The notes beneath the pieces are model-generated. The model worked only from the letters and a program-made list of their open reading frames with translations. It was not told the DNA's origin and made no database searches. From contig JACKQF010000005.1 in assembly GCA_024232965.1 (NCBI GenBank), forward strand, positions 434,001-498,000: a stretch of DNA of 64,000 bases, written 5' to 3'. Positions 1 through 7,745 of this stretch are shown here, one piece after another; positions within the stretch are counted from its first letter, which is position 1; the number at the start of each line of letters is the position of its first letter. The translations under genes were made by a program, and so were the position numbers. This stretch comes from Verrucomicrobiaceae bacterium. GTDB lineage: Bacteria; Verrucomicrobiota; Verrucomicrobiia; Verrucomicrobiales; Verrucomicrobiaceae.

Positions 1-267
1 CACGGAAAACCCAGCCATCTCCGGGAACTCCGCCTCCAAGTCCTTCGCCAGCCGCCCAACGACCTTCGCGCCCCAGCCCTCCGCCTTCTGTGCCCGCAGG
101 ATCTCCCACCCGATGTGCCAGTAGAGCAGGATCAACTCCCGGTTCACCGAAACCGCCGCCTTCACCTGCGCCACCCGAACGCGAGCCTTCAAGTCGGCAA
201 GCAGTGGGGCGTAGGAGGTCGGAATCAGCAAGGCAGTTTCCGAGTTTGCTGGGTGTTTGGGTTTCAT
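1..267 (-). CDS. DUF1016/YhcG-type PDDEXK nuclease, N-terminal part (runs off left edge)
   Basis: The minus strand reads open from an ATG at 267 to base 1, giving 89 residues with no stop, so the gene continues outside the window. Residues about 41-89 carry the hallmark of the DUF1016 N-terminal domain: VNRELILLYWHIGWEIL, then EGWGAKVVGRLAKDLEAEFPEM and the start of a GFS segment. Full-length family members (YhcG type) have a C-terminal PDDEXK nuclease fold and often sit in restriction or other accessory loci; that catalytic half is not visible here. It starts 75 bases after the stop of the upstream dynamin-like GTPase on the same strand, so co-transcription is plausible. The family call is confident from the N-terminal motif; nuclease activity is inferred from the family. 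Confidence 0.85.
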   Translation of the reverse strand, partial: MKPKHPANSETALLIPTSYAPLLADLKARVRVAQVKAAVSVNRELILLYWHIGWEILRAQKAEGWGAKVVGRLAKDLEAEFPEMAGFSV

Positions 268-342
268 GTTTGTTGGAGAGTTCCAGTCCGCTTGGGGAAT
301 TCTATGGAGTGGACAACGATATTCCGAATGTGTGGCTCAAAC

Positions 343-2094
343 TCAACTGACCATTCGAATCAACTCGTCGGCCTTGGCTGCAATTGCGGTAAACGTTTTC
401 GACTCCCCGCTGCGTGAGGACAGGTCGCCGCCTAGCTGATCGCGAATGCTCTGAAGTGCCCCGATCTCGGCATCAAACTGAACTTGCTCATATTCCTTGT
501 ATTGCGTCTCGAACGCAGACCGGAGGCTCGCGGCCATTTCGCGAAATTGCGCCCGGCAATCGTTCCGATGTCCGGCAAGTTCGAGTTGCCGTTGCTGGTC
601 TTGGATTTCATCCTGAACTTCTGCCACGACGCTCAAGATTTGCCCTGCGACTCCGAGTACCTTGCCAACATTGCCCAGCCACTTAGCCCATTTCACAGCC
701 TCCCACGGTTTGAAATTCTTGCCGAAAAACTTACCTACATCGTAAACGAAGCGGTGCGCCTCGCCTCCAGCGGCTTGTGCTGCGCTCAGGAAACCTCCAC
801 CCGCCTTTGGGCCTGCCGCCCAGTTCGCGAGCATTCCACCGATATTTTGCGCGACATCAGCACCGGCTTTCAGCCCAGACGGCTCGACCTTTGGCACCTC
901 ACCAAGTTGTGTTCCAGGCAAACGTGATGCATCGAAGCGCCCCGCAAACACACCCTGCACTCTCAACTTGCCCTGGTTGATGTCATCCATCACACGCCTG
1001 CCGAGACTGCTTTTGGAAATGGCGGCAAGACTGTCTTCGAGATGCGCGACTTCCTCCTGAATGATCGCTGTTGCCGCATCTCCCAGAGAGGCATGAGCTG
1101 ACTGCACCTCCTGTTCACTCACCTGCTTCGCAGCATCCAGGTTTTCTTGGGAAGCGCCTTCGTGGATGACATCCGCTAAAGTATCTCCCGCTCTCTCGAT
1201 CCGAACTGCAACGGTTCCAATGAGGCCGTGCAGACGGCTACGCAATTTCATCTTTGAGTCCTGAATGCACGCATCAAGTCTTCCAAGCAACTCAATGGCG
1301 GCGCGCTCGGCAGGCTGATCGGTTCCAGCAAGTGCTGCCGCCTGTTGCGCGACGGAGCGGATCAGGAACAAGGGTTTCGTTAGCCGTCCGAGATCACAAC
1401 GCACGCGGGCGAAGCGGCTGAGTGTGTCCACAAATGTGTCGAAGCAGGAAGCTGCCCGCAATTCCTGTTTGTCAGCATCCTCTGTGCAGGCGATGGAGTC
1501 GAGGTAGCACTTCGCATCCATGAACACCGTATTGAAATCCTGACTGGTGAGCGGCTGGCAAACCTGATCGATATAGGGGCGTTTCACATCTTCGCTGCCA
1601 CCATCGAGGGTCATCTTGTTGACCACCAACAAGGACTCGCGGGCCTTTCCGCCGTCGAGCATCAGTCGGCGGAAATAGCGGGCGGTTGCCTCGCTGAAAA
1701 GCTCTGCCGTGACGACGAAGATCACCAGATCGGACTCAAGGATGGCCTTTTCGGTTTGCGCATCGTGCTCCGACACACCAGCCTGCACGCCCGGTGTGTC
1801 GAGCAAACGGAGGTCATTCCAAGCATAAGCTGTGACTTCGTCGGTGCAGACATCGGGGTCTATCGCCACATCATCACGACGTGTCATCGCTTTGATGAGT
1901 GTGGATTTCCCGGCGTTGTATTGCCCAACGAAGGCCAGTGTCAGTGCCACGTCATTGGTCAGCGTGACTCTCGGCGCGAGGGCTTGAACCTCCGGAAGCT
2001 TGGAGCATCCCAGTAGGCTGCACAGTTCGTTTGTAAGCAGACGGGTGTCACCGCTGACCTTCGCGGCATTGAAGATGGGTTCATTGTCACTCAT
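343..2094 (-). CDS. Dynamin-like large GTPase A (second gene of the GTPase pair)
   Basis: 583 residues. A GTPase domain lies at the N-terminus: the P-loop GQYNAGKST (G1) near residues 57-65, LLDTPGV (G3) near 97-103 and VVNKMT (G4-like) near 158-163, where the usual NKxD aspartate is replaced by threonine. The rest is mainly helical with an Ala/Gly-rich hydrophobic patch around 410-490, as expected of a bacterial dynamin-like stalk or paddle. No signal peptide. Its ATG overlaps the stop of the upstream GTPase by 4 bases (2091-2094), a translational-coupling arrangement typical of paired bacterial dynamin-like proteins, which act as heterotypic membrane-remodelling partners. Membrane fusion or antiphage roles are known for some relatives, but the role here is inference. 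The neighbouring YhcG-type nuclease favours an accessory or defence function. Confidence 0.8.
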   Translation of the reverse strand: MSDNEPIFNAAKVSGDTRLLTNELCSLLGCSKLPEVQALAPRVTLTNDVALTLAFVGQYNAGKSTLIKAMTRRDDVAIDPDVCTDEVTAYAWNDLRLLDTPGVQAGVSEHDAQTEKAILESDLVIFVVTAELFSEATARYFRRLMLDGGKARESLLVVNKMTLDGGSEDVKRPYIDQVCQPLTSQDFNTVFMDAKCYLDSIACTEDADKQELRAASCFDTFVDTLSRFARVRCDLGRLTKPLFLIRSVAQQAAALAGTDQPAERAAIELLGRLDACIQDSKMKLRSRLHGLIGTVAVRIERAGDTLADVIHEGASQENLDAAKQVSEQEVQSAHASLGDAATAIIQEEVAHLEDSLAAISKSSLGRRVMDDINQGKLRVQGVFAGRFDASRLPGTQLGEVPKVEPSGLKAGADVAQNIGGMLANWAAGPKAGGGFLSAAQAAGGEAHRFVYDVGKFFGKNFKPWEAVKWAKWLGNVGKVLGVAGQILSVVAEVQDEIQDQQRQLELAGHRNDCRAQFREMAASLRSAFETQYKEYEQVQFDAEIGALQSIRDQLGGDLSSRSGESKTFTAIAAKADELIRMVS

Positions 2095-3893
2095 GGTGTC
2101 GGGGCAAGTGTTTGAGGTTCGCAGTCTGGGGATGGAATCGGGTGACGGGACAGCAGTGCGTCACGTCCTGCACAAATCGTCGCGGATAGTTTGGTGGCAG
2201 CACCCGCCAGTGTGCGGATGGATAAAGTCAGGCCAACGATGTCTGATTGCAGTGGGGCAATGGTCTTCTCCTCAATCTCCCTGGTGAACCAGTCCTGCAA
2301 CGACCGTGCGACTTCTGCGGCGTTTTGTTCGATCTGTGCAGCAAGCTGCGTCCGAGCCTCCTCCTTTGCCTTCTTGATAGCATCTGACTTGCCCGGCACG
2401 AAGAAGCTGGTGATTCCTGTGAGCAGACTTGCAATTCCCACAGCCCAACCGGCTGGATTAGAAGTCAGGGCAAGGACGGTGGCCGCTACACCCAACACGA
2501 TTCCCACACGGCGCACCATTTTCTGCCAGTCAACAGGATCCGCCGAAGTCGCTTCGGCACCATGGAACTCCGTCGTGAACTCCGCATCAACTTGAACCTG
2601 TCGCCAGAACTCGCGGACAATCGCAGCGAGTTCCCCTGCTATATCGTCGGCATACTGCTTTACCCACGCATCCGTCTTCAACTCGGCAACTCGTGCTTTC
2701 CATCGCTTGTCGAACTCCGAGCTACGCAGGTTGTCCTCGACGAACTTCCCCAATCCTTTCTCTAATGGGGCGAAGTGCTCCTGAACAGCCGTGCGGCAAC
2801 GCTCTGGAAATCTTCCGATGAAGTCATCAAGCTTCGCCTTGAGTTCCGTGTGCTTCTCTTCCATCAACTCTGCCTCCTCACGAAAACTCGTGCTCACGAC
2901 TGAGACCCTCTCGCTGACGAAAGTCAGCGCCCGCTCGGTGCCACCGATGATCGTATCGACACGGCGCTGAGTCCCATGAAGATGCAGTTCGTCCTCCAGC
3001 AAGTGCAGCAGTTGGTTGATGTTGCTCCCTGCCAGCAACCGACTGGCCTCGGCTTTGTATTCAGGCTGACGTGCCATCCATGCGGCTTGCGCGTGAACTG
3101 CGACGACGCGGACCTTTTGCGCCATCCAAGGCGCATGTACCCGCACGAGAGAGGCGATCCGGTTCCGGTGCGGCTGGATAGCAGCATCTCCCATCCAAGC
3201 GCTCGGATCGGAAACAAAATCCCGCCGATATTTGGCAAGCTTTTTCAGGTCGTGCTTCACGTTCAGAACGAACACCACATGCTTGCGCAACCGATTCAAG
3301 GCCGCCATCTCTAGGAATGCATCCTTCTGGACGCCGTCAGAACTCAACAAGAACACGACGACATCAGATTCATCCATCGTGGAAAATGCCAATTCCCTGT
3401 CCTCAGTTCCTTCGTAGGCACCAAAGCCCGGCGTGTCCACGATGGTCAAACCTTGCCATTGATACTCGCGGACGTCGCGTGTCGTTCGCTGGCCGCCTTT
3501 GCCGATGGTGGTTCCATCACCGCCAGTGACTGCTTCGCGGATAGTGCTCTTGCCCGCCATCGTCTGGCCGAATAGCGTCACGGTGAAGTAATCCGCGCGG
3601 TTTCGCTTCCTGGCAAGAGCGGTGCGGAGTGTGGAAATCTCCATTTGCAGGCTGAGAGACAGAGCTGTGGTTCGTTCCTTGAGAACTTGCCGGGCCTGTT
3701 CAACAACCGTTCCATCCTGCGAGTTTATCTCGGCAGCAGCAGAGACAGTTTCGATGAAGGCACTGGCTTGTTTCTCAGCGTCCACCAGAGCAGCCTCGGC
3801 ATCATCGAGTGCGAGCCGCGAGATCGCGGCGCACTTTTTCAGCGCGCTTCTTGATCGCCAATTGCGAAGCCAGCGATGCAGCAAGTCTCTCAT
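2091..3893 (-). CDS. Dynamin-like large GTPase B (first gene of the GTPase pair)
   Basis: 600 residues. An N-terminal helical region of about 100 residues precedes the GTPase domain: G1 GQTMAGKST near 109-117, G3 VDTPGFG near 150-156, and a G4-like LNVKHD near 211-216 with an extra residue relative to NKxD. A long helical middle (about 310-480) is followed by a hydrophobic stretch near 455-495 (VGIVLGVAATVLALTSNP and GIASLLTGITSFFVPG) that could be the membrane-inserting paddle or a hairpin transmembrane segment. The C-terminus is again helical. The two proteins share layout but little obvious sequence, fitting a heteromeric pair. The ATG at 3893 shares one base with the stop of a small upstream ORF (TAATG). 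Confidence 0.8.
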   Translation of the reverse strand: MRDLLHRWLRNWRSRSALKKCAAISRLALDDAEAALVDAEKQASAFIETVSAAAEINSQDGTVVEQARQVLKERTTALSLSLQMEISTLRTALARKRNRADYFTVTLFGQTMAGKSTIREAVTGGDGTTIGKGGQRTTRDVREYQWQGLTIVDTPGFGAYEGTEDRELAFSTMDESDVVVFLLSSDGVQKDAFLEMAALNRLRKHVVFVLNVKHDLKKLAKYRRDFVSDPSAWMGDAAIQPHRNRIASLVRVHAPWMAQKVRVVAVHAQAAWMARQPEYKAEASRLLAGSNINQLLHLLEDELHLHGTQRRVDTIIGGTERALTFVSERVSVVSTSFREEAELMEEKHTELKAKLDDFIGRFPERCRTAVQEHFAPLEKGLGKFVEDNLRSSEFDKRWKARVAELKTDAWVKQYADDIAGELAAIVREFWRQVQVDAEFTTEFHGAEATSADPVDWQKMVRRVGIVLGVAATVLALTSNPAGWAVGIASLLTGITSFFVPGKSDAIKKAKEEARTQLAAQIEQNAAEVARSLQDWFTREIEEKTIAPLQSDIVGLTLSIRTLAGAATKLSATICAGRDALLSRHPIPSPDCEPQTLAPTP

Positions 3894-4105
3894 TAGGTCT
3901 CCCTCTTGGCTTTACGGAAGCTCAACTGCGCAAACGGGACCTTGCGTAGTGTGCTCGGCAAGTTCCAACTCTCTGTTGATTTCACATCCTTGAAGCCACT
4001 AAAGCGGGTGGGAATGGTTTGTAGCATTGGTGTCGTGGCTTTGGGCATGATGGCGATGAATACGCTGGAGTTCGTGACTTGCCACAGATGATGCTTCGAC
4101 AGCAC
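3893..4105 (-). CDS. Possible small upstream ORF, unrecognised (70 aa)
   Basis: A 70-codon minus-strand reading frame ends in TAATG, so its stop shares a base with the start codon of GTPase B. That junction is the only positive evidence. The sequence (rich in Ser, Thr, Lys and Pro, with no clear domain or signal peptide) is not recognised. The opposite strand has a comparable 61-codon frame at 3906-4091, so coding status is unclear. The rest of the gap 3894-4156 shows no other gene. Confidence 0.2.
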   Translation of the reverse strand: MLSKHHLWQVTNSSVFIAIMPKATTPMLQTIPTRFSGFKDVKSTESWNLPSTLRKVPFAQLSFRKAKRET

Positions 4106-4156
4106 TCGTCTCTTACTCCTTTCTGCGTTTTTGGAGGTCAGGACTTCGCTGGTTCT

Positions 4157-7100
4157 TTAAGGCTGAAGTGTGACCCACAGACGCAAAAGAGCTTCGCCGC
4201 GTGTTTCGCGGGTCGCGGGCGATTCTTGAGTCTCGGCGATATGAACTTCTTCGGCACGTTTTTGCGGTTCATCAAAGTGCTTCGCCCAAACAGCCGCGAC
4301 GGCCTCGGTGATCGGCGCGTCGAGATTCGCATCGTAGCTGGCGAAGAAGCCCTTCGTGCCGAAATACTGGACGGCGGGGATGCGGGGATCGTCGGCGGTG
4401 ACATCGACATTATTGAAGAAGCTGATCATCACGCGGCTGCTGGCGAGTTTGCGGATCAAGGCTTCGGGGGCGAGCTTTCCAGGTGTGATTTTGCCCTTAA
4501 CGGCGAGCGCGGCGGCGTGACCGGCGCTTTCACCGAGCTGCATCCAGACAGGTTCGAGGCGGATGCTACCCCAACCGATGTGCGAGGCGCTGATGGCGAC
4601 GGGGACGAGGAGGTTTTCGACTTCGTTCGCGAGGATCGAGCGGTAGGGCACCTGCGCGGGGCGGGATTCTTCGCCGAGGAAGAGAATGCCGTCCGTGTTG
4701 CCGCCGGGTGCCTTGCGCGGCAGGCAGGCGACGGAATCGACCGGCCAGTCGGTCATGGCGATGCTGTCCGAGTGAATGGGGGTGCGGGCGATGCCTTCGG
4801 CGATTACATTGTCCTGTTCCTTGAAGACGTAGCGACCCACGAGTCGCCTTGCTTCGCGGACATAGATTTCATACGGCGCATGATTGTTATCGGGGAACTC
4901 ATCGGCGGCGAGACCGTAGCCTGCGAACTGCTTCCGATCCTTCTCGGGCGCTTCGGGATCGTTTTGCACCCACCAGAGGCGCATGAGCATGGCGTCGAGA
5001 TAGCGCTTCGAGATCGCCTCGCGCGTGGGCCAGTCCGCACCGGGATACTCGTTTTGCGGACCGATCAGGCGACCGCCGTTCCATGCGACTTTTTTGTTCG
5101 GGAGATTCGGCACGAAACCACCGCCGCCGGCTGCTTTGGCGATAGCGATGTCGAAGTTCGCAGGCTTTTCGACCATGATCCGGTTCGCCGGATCGCGCGT
5201 GAGGATGAGGCGGTAGTTGTAGGCCATCACGGAGCCGTCCGCCTCGCCGCTCTGTGGACCTTCGACGATCTCGGCAGTCGCGTGGCTGTTGTAGCGAATG
5301 TTCAGCGTGCCTTCGTCAGCAGCTTTCGGAAAGCCGCGCTGACCGGGCTCCTTGTGCCGTTCCTGCGTGTAAATGACGCCCGCGTGCTTCTCGCTGTATT
5401 GCTCGCGTGATTCGCGACCGATTTGAGTTTTTACACCGGCCACGGCCATCAAATCGCCCTCATACATGCCGTCAGCGAACACCTTGGCACTCACTGTGAT
5501 AGTGCTCTCGCCATGCATCGGCTTCAGTGTCACGCTCTTGAGCAAAGAGCCCTCGCGTTCCGCCTTTGTGACGATGTGGCCAAGCAACACCGTTAGCGTC
5601 TTCTCTTTTTCGACCATCTGATTGAAAAGCATCTCTGCGATGCGCGGCTCGATCTTCGGACGATCGATGTGCGCTCGGCTGGTCTTGCTCGGCATCGAGA
5701 CAATATGCTGCGGCGAGCCTTCGCCGTAGGTCTTCGCGTAATACTGCGCCGCGCCGGTGATCATCTCGCCATAGATCGGCGAGCGAGAGCCGTCATACGG
5801 CGCCTCCCAGCCGCCTGCACCACTCGTCACGAAGCCGCCGAGATGCTGCGTGTGATTCACGAGGAGCACACTGAGCCCTTCGCGAGCCGCACGCACGGCA
5901 CAGGCGATGCCACCCGGCGTGCCACCGATGACGACGAGGTCATACGATTTGCCATCGACGTCCTGCGGCTTTGCTGCGCTCTTGAGCAGCATTGGAGGAG
6001 GAATCTTCACTGGTGCTGCGTCTGGTCTCATCGGAAAACCGGCGTCAGCGAGGATGTTGCGTTCGGCCACCGCCTCGGCTTCCGGCACGAGTTGCAGGCC
6101 ATCGACAACGACGTAGCCATCGGCACCCGGGTTGGAGATTTCAATCGTGCCCGATTTGCCCTTGGTGAAGGCAAAGACACCCAGCGCACGCGGAATGCCG
6201 TTCTCCAGGCAGGCTTCGCGCTGGTTTTGTGTCACCACTTTTTCACCATCCGCGCAACGAATCGTAATCGTGGCGTTTTGTGCGCGGTTTGTGGCATTCA
6301 TGTAAAGCAGGCGCACCTCGTATTTGCCGTCTGCTGGAATATCGGGTGTGAACGTTGCCACCACTGCCGACTGCTTTGGGCGATCATCGTGCCGATACGA
6401 TGCGCCAACGAAAGGGGTGAGTCTGTCACTCGTCTTCCAGGTGCCCGTGTATTCGGCGGCATCGTCATCCAGCACGATGCCGGCTGGCTGTGATGCAGAC
6501 ACTTTTGTCTGCATGGGACCCACAGACAAGAGTGTCTGTGCCAATTCCGCGAGTGTAAAGCGGGTGCTGACCACCGAGTTCTGCTCTGCACCGGGGCGAT
6601 ACTTGATGTAGGTCGTTGCGACGAAGGTGCCGTCTGGCAGCAGTTCGAGGCCAGGATAACCGCAGTCGCTGCCTTTGTGACTGTGCAGCAGCTTGATTTT
6701 GTATTCGCCGTCCTTGCCACTGATGATGTCCTCGTAGCGACCGACCCACGCGACGAAATGACCATGCGTGTTCTTGTCTGGTCCCATGTCGCGGAAACAA
6801 ACCACCAACCGACCATCCGCAGCGTAGTGCGGCATGTGGCGGTCGCCCCACAGACCGGATGGCAGTGTTTGATGCTTTGACCAGGTGTGGCCTTCGTCGT
6901 CGCTCGTCATGAAGTGACTGCCTGCACTGCGAATATTCTCACGCAGGAGGCAGAGCAGTTGTTTGCCATCGGGCGAGCGGATCACCGCGGGCTCGCAAGG
7001 CTTCATTTCGCCGAGATCGAGCAGCACACGCCAAGCGCTCCAAGACATGCCGCCGTCGGTGGATTCGCTCTGCACGATGATGTTGCTGCGAGGATCTTTT

Positions 7101-7642
7101 GTCTCGCCAGGACGGCGGATGCTCGTGAGGCCGATCAATCGCTTGCCCCCATCGACGGGCGCAATGGTGCAAAACGGCATCACGCACTCCAGTCCGGTGC
7201 TCTGCATGGGCGACCACGTTTTGCCCTCATCATCGGAGTGCGAGAACTGCATCTTGTGATCAGGCCCGTTGCTGGTGAAGACGAACAAGCGCGTCACGCC
7301 CTGCGGATCCGTCAGCCGGTAAAGCGACGGGCAGTTCTTTGCCAACTGCCAGTTCTCTGGCACCGGCAGCAGATCGCTCCAGGTCCTGCCTCCGTCATCG
7401 CTGCGCTTCATCGGCCCGCAGGTGCCGCCGTGACCGTGCGTCCAGACGCAGAAGATGGTTTTGCCATCCGGTAGCAGCAGCGTCGTTGGATGCCCTTGAT
7501 AAACTTCCTCCGTGCCTTGCGCGACGATCACCTGACGCGAGGTGTCTTGAGACAAGTCGATCGTTGGCAGCGTCTCTGCCGGAGCTGAGACTGCGGACAA
7601 CGCTGCAAAGATAAACATCCGGGCGCGCTTTGTTGGTTTCAC
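4157..7642 (-). CDS. Exported sialidase-like / golvesin-like / FAD-dependent oxidoreductase fusion
   Basis: About 1161 residues if started at the GTG at 7642, which gives a standard signal peptide (MKPTKRAR, then a hydrophobic core ending SAPAET); an in-frame ATG at 7618 is the alternative, and a further upstream ATG at 7726 would destroy the signal. Residues about 27-372 form a sialidase-like propeller with Asp-box motifs (SDDGGRTW, SDDEGKTW, STDGGMSW, SDDEGHTW) but without a YRIP motif. Residues about 392-527 resemble the golvesin C-terminal / xanthan-lyase-associated domain (DGKYEVRLLY, YVVVDGLQLVPE). From about 562 an FAD_oxidored domain starts with a dinucleotide fold (VVIGGTPGGIACAVRA). 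The substrate is unknown. The linker between propeller and golvesin domain contains an in-frame double hairpin repeat (6493-6540). Confidence 0.8.
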   Translation of the reverse strand: MKPTKRARMFIFAALSAVSAPAETLPTIDLSQDTSRQVIVAQGTEEVYQGHPTTLLLPDGKTIFCVWTHGHGGTCGPMKRSDDGGRTWSDLLPVPENWQLAKNCPSLYRLTDPQGVTRLFVFTSNGPDHKMQFSHSDDEGKTWSPMQSTGLECVMPFCTIAPVDGGKRLIGLTSIRRPGETKDPRSNIIVQSESTDGGMSWSAWRVLLDLGEMKPCEPAVIRSPDGKQLLCLLRENIRSAGSHFMTSDDEGHTWSKHQTLPSGLWGDRHMPHYAADGRLVVCFRDMGPDKNTHGHFVAWVGRYEDIISGKDGEYKIKLLHSHKGSDCGYPGLELLPDGTFVATTYIKYRPGAEQNSVVSTRFTLAELAQTLLSVGPMQTKVSASQPAGIVLDDDAAEYTGTWKTSDRLTPFVGASYRHDDRPKQSAVVATFTPDIPADGKYEVRLLYMNATNRAQNATITIRCADGEKVVTQNQREACLENGIPRALGVFAFTKGKSGTIEISNPGADGYVVVDGLQLVPEAEAVAERNILADAGFPMRPDAAPVKIPPPMLLKSAAKPQDVDGKSYDLVVIGGTPGGIACAVRAAREGLSVLLVNHTQHLGGFVTSGAGGWEAPYDGSRSPIYGEMITGAAQYYAKTYGEGSPQHIVSMPSKTSRAHIDRPKIEPRIAEMLFNQMVEKEKTLTVLLGHIVTKAEREGSLLKSVTLKPMHGESTITVSAKVFADGMYEGDLMAVAGVKTQIGRESREQYSEKHAGVIYTQERHKEPGQRGFPKAADEGTLNIRYNSHATAEIVEGPQSGEADGSVMAYNYRLILTRDPANRIMVEKPANFDIAIAKAAGGGGFVPNLPNKKVAWNGGRLIGPQNEYPGADWPTREAISKRYLDAMLMRLWWVQNDPEAPEKDRKQFAGYGLAADEFPDNNHAPYEIYVREARRLVGRYVFKEQDNVIAEGIARTPIHSDSIAMTDWPVDSVACLPRKAPGGNTDGILFLGEESRPAQVPYRSILANEVENLLVPVAISASHIGWGSIRLEPVWMQLGESAGHAAALAVKGKITPGKLAPEALIRKLASSRVMISFFNNVDVTADDPRIPAVQYFGTKGFFASYDANLDAPITEAVAAVWAKHFDEPQKRAEEVHIAETQESPATRETRGEALLRLWVTLQP
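6493..6540. repeat. Double-hairpin REP-like element inside a coding region
   Basis: Two perfect hairpins lie side by side: ATGCAGACA / TGTCTGCAT (6493-6501 and 6506-6514, loop CTTT) and CACAGACA / TGTCTGTG (6521-6528 and 6533-6540, loop AGAG), separated by six bases. The 48-bp element is exactly 16 codons, so the reading frame stays open, and it falls in the linker between the sialidase-like and golvesin-like domains. The two-stem design resembles REP/BIME elements, which are normally intergenic. Confidence 0.75.
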
Positions 7643-7745
7643 CCTTTCAACACGTTGATCATGCAAGCAGGCTATCTGGTAAGTTCGAGAGACCACTGTT
7701 TGTCTGGCAATCTGTGGCGCTCGCATCTTGCCCAGACGAACCGAT

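Noticed and set aside
3906..4091. Small plus-strand frame (61 codons) opposite the candidate upstream ORF.
   Set aside because: No domain, no ribosome-binding site and no neighbour on that strand; undecidable from sequence.
4079..5410. Long plus-strand reading frame opposite the FAD-oxidoreductase part of the fusion gene (443 codons).
   Set aside because: It is antisense to clearly conserved FAD_oxidored motifs and lacks any recognisable domain; a high-GC shadow frame.
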